NCBI GenBank assembly: GCA_002803225.1 | Contig: NXFV01002074.1 | Coordinates: forward strand, 80,531 to 144,530 | Length of the DNA: 64,000 nt | Reading direction: 5' to 3' | From: Gamarada debralockiae | Taxonomy: Eukaryota; Ascomycota; Leotiomycetes; Helotiales; Hyphodiscaceae | Shown: positions 40,637-52,799 of the stretch, piece by piece | How positions within the stretch are numbered: the first letter of the stretch is position 1 | Layout: every line of letters starts with the position of its first letter | The notes under the pieces: model-generated | Seen by the model: only the letters and a program-made list of their open reading frames with translations | Database searches by the model: none | What the model was told of the DNA's origin: nothing | Position numbers and translations under genes: made by a program

Positions 40637-43600
40637 ATGGAGTTAACTGATGGCAGGAAAGATGTTGTAGACCCAGAAGTCAGGGCCTACGTATCGAGTC
40701 TTGTCACAGCTGTAAGTCCTACCAATTATTTTATGTAGCCTAACTGACGCGTTCAAAGCTTGGAGGAAGCGGTGCCGACGAAGATGGTCGATATGTGCTT
40801 GGGGATGATGCATTGGCATGTCTTCGCGATCTCAAGAAATGGTTAAAGCTCTACGACGAAAAGGCAAATCGACTAGACGTAGCACGATGTTTGGCAGAGT
40901 CCAATCTTGTGGGAGGGGACTTGCTCCAGATCCTGGCAGCTTGGCCAGAGAATGCCACGGACGACAGATTGAAATCGAAGATTGCTTTGGCGTGTTTGGA
41001 ACTTCTGGTTCCTCTGACTTGGCCCTTGGAGAAGAATCCGCAAAATATGACTGTCAATCACCATCGACATATTCCATACCTTCAAATGGCTCAACTTGGA
41101 TACAAGCGATCGATTATCAACTACGACGGGGCACGAATACTACATACAGCTGTGAGATGTGCTCTACCATCGATGGCAGAGGCAATGGGTGATAGGAGTA
41201 CGAGAGACGAGGGTATCATCAAACTTCTGCTCTACTTCGTGCGCAATATCGCCATGATCGCACCTCCTCCAAATGTCCAATACGAGGGCGACGAAGCCGA
41301 AATATCCAGATCCGCGACCATCGATGCTTTCGACTACCAAGATATTTTCCACCTTCTTCTCACGATCTCATCTACTATGGGCGAGGACTTTAATACCCAA
41401 GACGTTGTTGTACTAGATGCGTTATTCCATCTCATAAAGGGGGTCGACATAGAGAAACTTTTCATGGACGAAAACAAAGCGGACAACAGCAAGATGGATG
41501 AATTAAATCGGTTACGAAAGAAAGAGGCTGCCATGTTGAGAGGCTATCAAGCAAATGCCCCAACGAGACACAATCGATTCGGCACTATGGTTTGGATGCA
41601 GCGAGAGGATGCGAAAATGACTACCATTTCTGGACAAGCTGCGTTGACATCCGCCTCGAGAAGTTTGGCGAAGATGGATAGCACCAAGAAGTTCAAGCCT
41701 CCTCGCCGAGCGATGAAAGGAGACAACGGACCCATGGACTTTGATACCCAAGTCACATTGAGCGTGCAGGCAAATAAGCATCTTCGTACATTTGTCGAAG
41801 ACTTTCTCGACTCCGGTTTCAATCCACTCTTCAACCACATACGCAAAGCCATTGATCGAGAAGCAGAGCGAATCCTTGAGTACCATCCAAGACAGTTTTT
41901 CTATCTTGTGTCATGGTTTCTCGAGGCTGAGCGTGTGAGGAGGAAGAACAAGAAGCCAACGAAAGGACAAAAGCTACAGGCTCCTGAAGAACTGGACAGC
42001 TTTGCGCTTGTTGCAAGTGTTTTGAATCAGGAAATGTTTGTTACATTGAACCGAGCTATGGACTCGACGTATGAGAACAAGTCATGGGCCGACCTTAGTG
42101 CTGCGATGAAGTGCTTTACCCAAATCCTTCTCACTGTCCAAGAAATGTCCGAATCGCCACTTGAGGACGACCAAGAGATTGCAGAAAACATCCTGAATCG
42201 AATTTTCTACGAGGAGACCACTCATGATCGAGTAGCAAATATTACACGAACTTACAAAGACCAAGGATTCGGTTATCTCGATTCGTGTACAGAACTTGCC
42301 CACAACTACATGCGAATTCTCGAACAGTACTCCAAGCAGAATGTGGACATGCAAGTCAGATCACGAAGACGAGTGAGACGGAAGAAGAAGGCTGCCAGGG
42401 ATACGGGAGAGGACGATGGCAACAATGATAACCTCGATGATTCCGACGCCGAAGACGAGGCTAGAGCGGAACGCACATCTCACGAACGGAAATTCGACTT
42501 CAAGCGTTTTGCTTCCAGATTTGTGACACAAGGATGCGTAGACACGTTTGTTACGTTTACATCTTACTACAACGACCTCAAGCCTGAGCAGTTGAAGCGA
42601 TCACACAGATTCTTCTATCGTGTCGCTTTTAAGCAAGAGATGAGTGTCATGTTATTCCGGGTCGACATCATTGCTCTCTTCTACAAGATGATCAAGGGTC
42701 CTGAAGGGCTAGATCCTATATCTAGCTGTTTTAAGGAGTGGGATGAGCTCGTGAAGCAGTTAATCAAGAGATGCACGAGGAAGATAGAGGAGCGTCCGGA
42801 GCTTATTGTGGAAATGCTATTTTCGAAAACTAACAGCACAGCACACTATCTAGAGTACGGGTACGAGAAGCAGACCGTGACCACAAAGCCAAGGGCTGCT
42901 GCTGAGCTGGAAGTCAAGCCAGGAATGGAATGGGAGGAAGAAGTTGCAGTGGTTGTTGGTGCGATGCTAGACCGCAATGAAGGAGATCTTCTTCAGTGGG
43001 TGAAGTCTCAACTATCCTCAGCGGAGAGCGAGCGCCAGAGCTGGGAAGGAGCAAATACAGCGTTGCAGTCAGTCGAGAAATACCCATTTGCGGGTGACGA
43101 GACGCCAGCTGTTGAGGCCGAGCCACCGAAGCCTTCCTCAATTCGTGAGTCTTCATTTATAATAATCTATCTCTATATACTGATCCATCATAGTGGTCAA
43201 ACCAGGAGACGAGAAGTGCAAGGTTGCGATTTTCAAGAACGGTTATCTTCGCCTTCTCATGGCTTTGATAGGTTTCCAAAGAATTGGTGAGAATGACGAC
43301 CCCGACGCATTGTGGACTATCCCCCCGACACTCTCCGCCGACCAGCTGAAACAAGCACTTGATCTAATCAACAAGTCGGAATTCAGTCCGCCAACATTTG
43401 ATGATGGCAGAGAAGCCGCGGATTTTATTCGACGAAAATCGGCCGGCGCAGCAGGAAGAAGAAGGGCGGTGTTTGATGACGAGGACGATGGAATCGACGA
43501 TGACGAAGACGAGGAGCCTTTGTTCCCTGCAGGTGGCCCCACGGCTATGAACAAGTCGGATGCTTTGAAAGAGTTGAAGAAGATTCGTCGACGAAGGAGG

Positions 43601-44281
43601 AAGGAAGGAACTGAAGAGTCTGAAGACAATGGGCTGACAGATGAACAGCTCCGAGCACGCAGAGACGCACGGAGGCAGAAGGAACTTGAGAAGAATCGCA
43701 AAATCAAGAGCGAGCTGTTCGTTCATGATAGTGATGAGGAAAGCGACCAAGAACGGGATCGGGCCTTCTTCGAGGCTGAAGAGAAGCTCAGACAGAGATC
43801 TAAGATCGCCATTATGAAGGAGCTGCTCCGTGTTGGAGAAACGAAAGACAAACCTGCTGCAACGAATACGAAGAAGAGACAGTCGAGCGCGATGTCTCCT
43901 GATAGCGATGACGACGATATTCTCATGACGGGGAGCAGGAAAAGACAGTCCAGTGCTATCTCAATTGATAGTGATGACAAAGCGGATCCAGGAAGTGGGC
44001 TTTCTTCATCTCCAGCCAGAGATAACGTTCTAGTAGAGTCTGAAGGCGAAGCTACTGACACCCCGATGTCAAGCCCGAATGCAAAATCATCGCAACCGAA
44101 GAGACGGAAGTTTTCAAGGGATGATAAGCAAGCCTCCCCAGATCGGTCAGCACCTACGAAGAGCGCGGCCGGCGATGAAGCTATGTCGGACGATGACGAG
44201 GAGGATGCTTTACCTGTCGCCAGGCCAGCTCGGCAGAGAGTCAGGGCAGGCTTTATTATTGACAGTAGTGATGAGGAATAA
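40637..44281 (+). CDS. tof1: Replication fork protection factor Tof1 / Swi1 / Timeless
   Basis: Three exons (40637-40711, 40759-43144, 43194-44281) give 1182 residues. With Csm3 it travels with the replication fork, keeps helicase and polymerase coupled, and mediates checkpoint signalling. The TIMELESS N-terminal domain covers roughly residues 20-330 ([58 protein letters not shown]). The middle has [14 protein letters not shown] and [14 protein letters not shown] basic/acidic insert ([13 protein letters not shown]) precedes [11 protein letters not shown] and [15 protein letters not shown]. The C-terminal third is charged, with SDxE patches and SPDSDDDD motifs typical of CK2 sites, and ends in IIDSSDEE. 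Exon 1 encodes just 25 residues. Confidence 0.93.
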
Positions 44282-44651
44282 TCGTCTTACTTTGTTTGGA
44301 TGGAGTTCTGGGTTAATGGGTTGGCTGGGTATTGGAATAATGATCATCGCGCGGACAAGTTGGTAGCGGAGTAAGGATAGGAAGCAGTACGATGACAATG
44401 ATTCGAACTTTGATTAGTGCCAAACCCCCCATTGACCTCGGTGAATCGTAACTTCACAATTCAAAGCGCGAGGGAGAAGGCTGAGCAGCCTCGTCCAAAA
44501 CCTTCAGCCCTGCGCTAAGCTCCATAACCGAGTCCGGAACTAACCTCATTACTTTCACCTCTTCACAATATTTCACCTTCTAAATATAAATATCCCACAA
44601 TGACCACCTTATAGTAATATTTTTGGACATCTCTTCTTCACAAACATAAAA
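44282..44651. other. Intergenic, promoter of the N-terminal methyltransferase
   Basis: 370 bp between Tof1 (plus) and the next plus-strand gene. It should contain the Tof1 3' end and the methyltransferase promoter. No motif stands out. Confidence 0.4.
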
Positions 44652-45636
<985 letters not shown>

Positions 45637-45718
45637 AATAAGACCACCCAAATTTGAATAGGAAGACCAATCATACATTATTACCGTCCTTTCTATTTAA
45701 GATGGCAAGTATTTTCTT

Positions 45719-46678
45719 TCAAAACTTCTCGCTGTCAACCCAAGTATAACTACTCACCCATCCCACCTTCCCACCGAGAGACATCATCACACCCTCACTT
45801 CCCGCATTACCCGCCTTGACATCCGAATGCACCCAACCGCTACTCCCGTCGAAACCCAGATCCACAAAGTCACCCCTATGTAGGCTTCCCAAAGCCTCCA
45901 CAGCCACGTACGTCGCAAGGCCTTTCCCTCGATATTCTTCCAACACATACAACGTAATAAAGCTCCCATCAATACCGATATACGCCCACGCCACCAACTT
46001 GCTTGTCTCATTCAGGATCCCAATATTGGGAAGCATGAGCATAGTGGAAGGTTGCCGAGGGATTGTGGATGTCGCAAGTACGATATCCAGTTGGTCTTCT
46101 GGGACTCGTCCAACGGTGAAACCCTTTGGTAAAGGTCGACGTTGCTTGGAGGTGGAGGAGATGGCTGAGGTGGAGATATTCCATAGATTCCAGTAGGTTG
46201 CACGAACAAATGCATCTTTGGGCTCCGCGATGGTTTGTAGAGCTGAGCTGAAGTATTCATGCAGACAAGCGAACTTGAGGGTGGGTGAGAATGGCCAGCC
46301 GGGTGCCTCGGGAATTTTGGTGTCTTTGAGAAAGAGGGTCGCTGCGGTGACGTGTGCTGTAAGAAGGGACTGTTGGGTTGGCGATAGAGGCGATGGTTGA
46401 GTGATGAGGGGATTGAAGATCCATATTTGGGATTCGGAATGGCGTGAGCGGTCGGCGAAGAGAATGGTGTAGGCTTCTGGGACTTCAAGGTTGGCTCCTG
46501 TTGGTGATGGAGGGAACGTTGCTGCAAAGAGACAGTGACGGGAAGGTAGGTTATGAGGTGCCCGAATGCGGTTATACAACCCGTTGCTGAACGGGAGGTG
46601 GGGTTTGAGAATTGGGAGGAAAGTTGAGAGGGCTTCCGTTTGAGGATGGATATAGAATACGGGTTTATTTCCCGTCAT
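45719..46678 (-). CDS. GNAT-family acetyltransferase-like protein
   Basis: A single exon of 319 residues. The frame stays open upstream to 46702, but only from a TTG, so I start at the ATG 46678 (MTGNKPVFYIHP). The C-terminal third shows the acetyl-CoA-binding motif of GNAT/FR47 proteins, ITLYVLEEYRGKGLATYVAVEAL, followed by FVDLGFDGSSGWVHSDV, the typical 'accompanying' residues of glycine N-acyltransferase-like members. The N-terminal part (PHLPFSNGLYNRI) looks like a second, degenerate GNAT-type half. The substrate is unknown. It is convergent with the methyltransferase gene, 82 bp from its stop. Confidence 0.75.
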   Translation of the reverse strand: MTGNKPVFYIHPQTEALSTFLPILKPHLPFSNGLYNRIRAPHNLPSRHCLFAATFPPSPTGANLEVPEAYTILFADRSRHSESQIWIFNPLITQPSPLSPTQQSLLTAHVTAATLFLKDTKIPEAPGWPFSPTLKFACLHEYFSSALQTIAEPKDAFVRATYWNLWNISTSAISSTSKQRRPLPKGFTVGRVPEDQLDIVLATSTIPRQPSTMLMLPNIGILNETSKLVAWAYIGIDGSFITLYVLEEYRGKGLATYVAVEALGSLHRGDFVDLGFDGSSGWVHSDVKAGNAGSEGVMMSLGGKVGWVSSYTWVDSEKF

Positions 46679-47129
46679 ATTTGCCCTGAATAAACGTGGC
46701 AATAGATCTTAATGCCCAGCCTTCCAAATCGATCTTTGTCTCTTGAAAGTGTTTCTGGAGCGCGGGGCTGGAGAGTGAGGGTCGGAACGTTTTGGAGGGA
46801 TGTACGACGCCAACTGGCTCAATTGAAGTATTTAATATAGAAAAAGAATGTCACAATAAAGAATTTATAAAAAAAGGAATAAGAAGAGTGAGAATCTTTC
46901 TGACTCACTGGCCAGGAGTCGAGCATGAAAATAGTACGGAGGTACCTCTGAAAAGGTTGGGGTCGGCCCGAGGTTTCCCCGTTATCACACGTGACATACC
47001 GACGACCAAGCCAGAAGTCCCGTCGACCAAGGTCCTTCTTCCCGTGAACCTCCTGTCAATCAAATTTTGGCACCCTCGGGCACGAAGATAGGGCAGTCAA
47101 GGCGAGATTTTGGCATTACATCTCGCCTG
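46679..47129. other. Intergenic region upstream of GNAT gene and sedolisin relic
   Basis: About 450 bp. It should hold the GNAT promoter and the lost 5' end (signal and propeptide) of the protease pseudogene. A 99-codon frame (46792-47091) has no recognisable feature. Confidence 0.4.
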
Positions 47130-49177
47130 TGTGGTCATCCCTGCCAGATCCTCACCCAACTTCCCTTGGTCAGCAGCAGGCGAACTCTCTCTTGTGATGT
47201 TGCGATATCCCCAGCCTGTATACGAGCATTATATAACATTCCAAAAGACCCAGAATACTTAGATGGAATACAGAGGTCTGATAACTCGTTAGATATCTAT
47301 GAGGATGACGATTATTACGCCCAGCCAGATCTGGACCTCTCTTTACAAATTTCACCCCCAAATTCCCCAAGGAACGCCTCTGACTCAAGCTTTTATTGAC
47401 GGGGCTGTTGCTCTGTTGCTCCACTTGATGTCAGTGAGGCTGGAGGAGAATCTGATCTGGATTTTGAATTGGCGTATCCTCTCCTTTACCCACAAACAAT
47501 CGCTCAATATCAGACAGATGATTCGTTCCGCTCAACTTCGCCAATAGGGACTTTTAACAACCCTTTTGGATGTTATTGATAGAGAGAGCTGTCCCGAAAA
47601 GTGTGAGAATTTGAGCTCATGATTAGAAAATAGTCCTACTGCACTCATGCGAGACTGGGGATGATCGTGGGTTACCTATTCAATTCTCAGCCTAAATGAA
47701 TATTACTAAAGGCTAGCACAGCGGCTCTCGATCTAGTGTATCCAGGCCCTAGGCCTGATGGATATCATGGACAATTACAATGCTGTGTCTACCAGATTTG
47801 GTTTCCCGGCCTTCATTATATACACAAACTTTCTAATTCTTTGAAAAGCCAACGAATGTCATCTCCGTCTCGTATGGTTCACAAGAATTTGATTTGCCTG
47901 CATATTATCAAGAAAGGCAGTGCAATGAGTAAGTCCCTCGCCCAAGGTCGGAGAGCAGCTCTCTACTTATATTTCTAATTCACTTCTCAGGTACATGAAG
48001 TTGGGACTCCAAGGCATATCAATTCTTTCGCTTCGGGTGGTGAGGACATTCGGTTCTTTGTTTTCCTACACCTGCACTCATGATTTTCTTCTTGACCTCC
48101 ACTTACGCCTGAAACCTCCCTACACAACGGCGTTACTTTGCTGGCTCTTAAGACATTATTCCTTGAAGACTGGCTAAGTCCGCGGCGTTCTAGATGATGG
48201 CGTTGCAGGATTACCAGGAGGTGACAATGACAATGGCTGCTTGGGACCAGACTCAACTATTTTCTCCCCAGCATTTCCGAACAAGTAAGTTCAATATGCC
48301 GAAACCGAAGTCTTCGGTAGCTAATATTTATTTCAGCTGTCCGTGTGTAACAAACGTGGGAGCGACCAAACTTTATTCAGGACAAACGGTCTATGACCCG
48401 AAAACGTTATAGTTGATCCCGTTGGCTAACCATATCTAAGGGTATTTCGTCAGGCGGTAAATTCAGTAATATATTTCCCCAGCCCGACTATCAAAGGGCG
48501 CAGTGGCCTCATTCTTCCAGAATTATAACCCCCCATACCCTTACTATGAAGGAAATGACAGCTTGGGTACGAATGGTGGTGTCTACAGCCGCCTCTGGTG
48601 AGGGTAAGTCTTTCTAGACCGTGCCACCTTTGAATGACCAACTGACTTTGACCCAGATATCCTGATGTCTCAGCAAGTATGTACAGATGCGCCACGGCGC
48701 CAAAAGAGGCTCAGAGCAGAGACGTGTCTCGAGGCTTTGATTCTGAATCAAGAAAGTTTTTCTGTTCCTTGACGATTTGTGCTAACGTCTAGTTCTTGCA
48801 GGAGGGGACAACATTGCGGTATTCAATGGTAGTAACTATAGCACTTCAGGCGGTGCTTCTGCGAGCACTCATTAACCGCATCAATGCTGGTAAGAACCCG
48901 GTCGAATTTCTCAATCTAACCCTCTATTCAAATCTTACGGTCTTTAATATCACCAATGGCACAAATCCAGGCCGTGGAACGGCCAGTTTCTCAGCAATTC
49001 CTGGGTAAGTCTCCTTTTGCTTTTCGTATTCACTCTGGGGTAGTGGATCGTAGATGGGATCCGTCACGGGATTAGGTAAACCGTACAAGCTCCTATTGGT
49101 TCGAGAGACTTACTGAAGGCATTACAGGTACTCTTAATTATCCTAAGATGAGGGATTTCTTTACGGGATTGCCTTAG
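47130..49177 (+). pseudogene. Sedolisin (peptidase S53, tripeptidyl-peptidase-like) pseudogene
   Basis: Pieces of an acidic serine protease follow in correct order but in changing frames. They are DVAISPACIRALYNIPKDPEY, IYEDDDYYAQPDLDL, VSEAGGESDLDFELAYPLLYPQ (holding the catalytic Glu and Asp), and PDGYHGQLQC. Next come SQEFDLPAYYQERQCNE, a surviving intron (about 47931-47991), and MKLGLQGISI. Then DNDNGCLGPDSTIFSPAFPN, CPCVTNVGATKLYSGQTVYD, NPPYPYYEGNDSL, YPDVSA and GGDNIAVFNGSNYSTSGGASAS (the usual SGGTSAS catalytic-Ser motif, changed to GGASAS). It ends LNYPKMRDFFTGLP with a stop at 49177. Stops and shifts occur throughout, for example after NASDSSF, after VYDPKTL and around the Ser motif. 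The secretion signal and most of the propeptide are not recognisable. Intact relatives are secreted aminopeptidases that release tripeptides from extracellular protein. Confidence 0.87.
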
Positions 49178-49330
49178 GGAGACATGGCTGGTATGTTCAA
49201 CACATACCGTTTTAGAGTGGTTTCATCATGGACGTTGTATCCATTCAAGGGCGTGCAGTCAATAATCATAATGCTTACAAGCTCAATTGGAGCAGTCTGG
49301 GGGTATCAATTCAACGTCGTCATTCCAATC

Positions 49331-50209
49331 TTACCAACTCTCCAAAATTTTCGTCGCTGCGTCGTCCAATCTATCTTTCTTCCCCACAATCGACACCAAT
49401 CTCATTCCCTCCTCCGTCTCAGAGGAAAAATGATAATCACAATCCGATTCCTTCTTTAACGCTGTCAATCTCTTCTCCTTCTCCCTCAACAGCGCATGCA
49501 ATCCAGCATCCGGAATAAGAACTTGCTTCGTCCTCCAAAACCCTCCCTTGGCACTGAGAGAAGGCTCTTTCCATCCAAGATTCTTCGTTGCCCAACCCCT
49601 CAATCTCTCCTTCGCCACCTTCATCTCCTCACCATCTTTATGCAGATCAGATCCGATCTCCACTAGATGGATCTTCGCAATCTGTACCTCTCCATTGGCA
49701 TCCATTGCTGCTGCTTGTCTCAATATATTCAGAAGCTCATAGGTCTGCTTATCGAAACATAGGATGAAGTTCTTCTGGAAATCGCTCCCTCTGAGTCCCC
49801 TGATCCTCCTGTTTCCGACTCGCGCCATAACAGCTCGCTTCTCAGCTCCTTCAAAGGTTCCTTGCTTGTCGTATGTTCTCAAAGCAAGATTGTTGCGTTC
49901 TTGTTTTGTCAGGAAGAGACTGCTAGCTCCTTTTGGGAAGAGCTTGGAGTGTTTGCGACTAAATTCGCTAGAGACGAACGACCCAGCTGAAGAGATGTCT
50001 TTGAAAAGCCAGGTTCGATTTTCGCGTGTGTCTGCCAACCAAATGCGGAGAAGCTCGAGGTAAGCTTGGGCAAACACGCTCCGGCCATCATTTGAACGAT
50101 CTACGCAAAGTATCCTGGAACTCATTACTAATGGTGATGTTGCAGGTGGGCTTTGGAAGTTCTGGTGACGGTGGCGCGCCGTATTAATATTATCTGGGGC
50201 ATGATCCAT
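49331..50209 (-). CDS. Low-molecular-weight protein tyrosine phosphatase-like protein lacking the catalytic Cys
   Basis: A single exon of 292 residues from the first ATG (50209). A second ATG at 50125 (MSSRILCVDRSNDGRS) gives 264 residues and fits the family's usual start better. ILCVDRSNDGRSVFAQAYLELL aligns without gaps to the LMW-PTP P-loop consensus VLFVCLGNICRSP.AEA, keeping Val, Asn and Arg-Ser but with Asp where the nucleophilic Cys should be. A second family segment is present: DFQKNFILCFDKQTYELL, compared with DYILCMDESNLRDL. An SSAGSF segment precedes it. It is therefore probably inactive as a phosphatase. A longer C-terminal extension (LIPDAGLHALLREKEKRL, DRLDDAATKILES) is unlike classic 18-kDa members. 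The family assignment is by eye. Confidence 0.6.
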   Translation of the reverse strand: MDHAPDNINTARHRHQNFQSPPATSPLVMSSRILCVDRSNDGRSVFAQAYLELLRIWLADTRENRTWLFKDISSAGSFVSSEFSRKHSKLFPKGASSLFLTKQERNNLALRTYDKQGTFEGAEKRAVMARVGNRRIRGLRGSDFQKNFILCFDKQTYELLNILRQAAAMDANGEVQIAKIHLVEIGSDLHKDGEEMKVAKERLRGWATKNLGWKEPSLSAKGGFWRTKQVLIPDAGLHALLREKEKRLTALKKESDCDYHFSSETEEGMRLVSIVGKKDRLDDAATKILESW

Positions 50210-52799
50210 CGCCGATGTGTCTTTTCCATTTGCTTTTTATATCATTTGCTGATCGCCTGCCCGTCGTGAACCCGCTGACCTGACTATGGCCTCATCCGGT
50301 GGCGTGCATCACGAATTATCGATCTGCAACTCAGCCGTGAGGCTGTGCCTTCATGCAGTCACGTCGCGCCCCGGACCTATGAAAGAAGATCTGGCCCCCA
50401 AACTCACATGCAACAACACTTGACTTGTAGAACTAGAAAATACTTTGCATTTTGTATTTCGTTTACTCTTTAAACCAAAAAGGTTGGCAATCGAATTCGA
50501 CGTCGTGGCATCGAGACTTGGCCTGTCCAATCGCGGTGTACGCTGAATAACACAATGACTACTTTTCGTCTATGCCTCGAATTTCATGGCTGACAGCATT
50601 TACGAGAAATATTGGTATGTGTGAAATTCAAATTATAGAATACGAGCTGTTGTTTGTCTTGGAGCATACGCTGTAGAAGGATGCCGGTGGCTTAAACTGC
50701 GCCAGATGTGACGGCAACTTGAGGTTGTACTCGAGTGTTGACACCTCCCTCAGCTTTGCTTTCCAAATGATCTTGGTCGGCTGAGGATTCTAAAAATCAA
50801 GATCATAGAAGAACTTATAACTGAGTTTGAATATTAATATTTTCCTGTTCAAGCCTCCCGCTTCTGCTGAATGAACTGCGACAAAGGTTGGGTTTGTGGG
50901 AAACAACCTTCTCGTACATCATCCATATTTCTAATAAGTTGGTGAGAACACCTTTGACGTGGGGCATTCGACGCTTGGAAAATCCGAAATTTTGATGGTG
51001 AGAACTTTGAAAAGATTTAGCTCGCGAAAATTTCAAATCCGATGGGGGGATTTATACTGTACTCACGCTAAGAGCCCCCTTATTTCCGTTTTGAGCGATT
51101 CTGGAACGCAGCACCTGGTCTTACTATGATGCATGCGCTTTCTATTTCACTTTAAATGGTCCATTGTTACTTTAGAAGTTGCGACTTGGGTACAAGAACA
51201 TAGACCTGACTCCGCCAGGGGAAGTACAAGCTTCCACGTAGTTGGGACCGCGCAGATAGCCTTCTACCCAATTCCTCTCTTGAGGGATGATCTTTTGGAT
51301 CTTTTTTATTGCTAAAGAGGAATTTTTGTTACTGGAATCATATGCGTACCGAATTGGCATGCGTATACGAAGGGTCGCTACCTCATTGCCGGATCTTTGG
51401 TCACTCAGTTTTGGCTCCGGGATGTTGTCAGTTACCACATTCAGTTGAATTGGTACTTGTAATTGAGCTATTTGCTTTTGTTTTTGATAGGAAAGCCCTT
51501 ACTTAAATATATATGATTCTGAGAAAGTGAAGACGAGAAAGGGGCTTAAGCGAGCCAAAGTTGAAGACTTTCGCGGCCGCGTTCCATGATTGAACTTCGT
51601 ACTGCACGGGGGGAAATAAATCTGCGGAAACATACAAATGATATGAAAAGAGTTATCAAAGTTTTGAGAAGCAAATGAACTTCGGCCTAAGTAATCGTAA
51701 GGCAAAGCTTGGATGACAATCAAAGCAACGATTGGTTTACTCTATTGACCTGAAAAGTACGTTTACTGTCGTTTAGGAGCTTTTGGTCTCTCCAGCTTTC
51801 AGTATTTAATGAAGAGTAGATATTTTTGGCTTTACGTGCTTGGGAAATCGCATGCGAACTTTTATGTTTTAATATATCTGTATTAGGCTAAGAAGCTATT
51901 CCTCTACGTTAGCTCAAATGCAGATATGATAGAACGACTTACAGAATAGGCTAAATTGGTATCTTCTGAGACCTTTTGTTTACTGTTTCATCATCCTCCC
52001 TAAATTACGTCTTTCAGACCCCGGCCACTTCTAGCCTCTGATTTCCACCCCTTGCTCGCATCCAAATCCTCCTTCCCTTGCCCACAAGTCCCCACTCGAC
52101 CCCTACATCCGACCCTCGCACAACTGCCATCCTTCACTGGGCCCCGCTCCCCTTCCTGCCTATTACACCCCTCAAAGAACACCTTCTTTCTTTCATCAAA
52201 ACTCTCATCTGGCACTAGCTTCAAGAATCCGTTGCAAGGCTTGTAAGAGGAGTACTTGCAAGAGCATTCATTGTATGTTTCTAAGATTTCCGTTACACAT
52301 TGTTGCTTGTTGTTTGGTACTGATGTTTTGTTGGGGATTGATGGGTTGGATACCTTGTCGTGATGTTTGCCTTTGAGTTTAGTCCTTGAAGTCCAAGCCT
52401 GGTTTGCTTCGAGAATTTCATTCTAGGCCCAGCACGGTGGCAGAGATGTGAATCATGGTGGTGATTTGTTGGAATGCTCAAGGTTCGATGACTCGAGATG
52501 GATCTAACACTGTGAAAGCACCTCTTTGAGTTACTTCAAGTCTTCGGGACGAATCGTTGTGATTGAAAACAAGTGCCAGTTCACAACTGCCATAATTCTA
52601 AGCTCTCCACAAACACATATTTATTTTACCCTTAGTAATTATTATCTGAATTGAGTAGGGTATCTACGTATCTCGTCGTTATATGTCATCATATATGCTC
52701 GGTCAGTAAAGCCGTACCCAAAAGACCTCCATGCACCTTTTGACCCAAAACGCCGAGCTCTAACCACCCAAGCTTCATCATGTGAATGCTATGCCGTAA
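50210..52799. other. Gene-poor region, AT-rich, with a possible Cys-rich coding relic
   Basis: About 2.6 kb without a supportable gene. At 52000-52284 (minus) one frame reads ECSCKYSSYKPCNGFLKLVP and onward to CNRQEGERG, CARVGCRGRVGTCGQG. Its composition looks protein-like, but I could not connect it to a start by sensible splicing. It may be a fragment. Other frames between 50.8 and 51.7 kb are short and overlap on both strands. Confidence 0.4.

Noticed and set aside
49331..50209. Active low-molecular-weight phosphatase
   Set aside because: The position of the nucleophilic Cys is Asp, and the nearby Cys two residues earlier does not fit the CX5R spacing.
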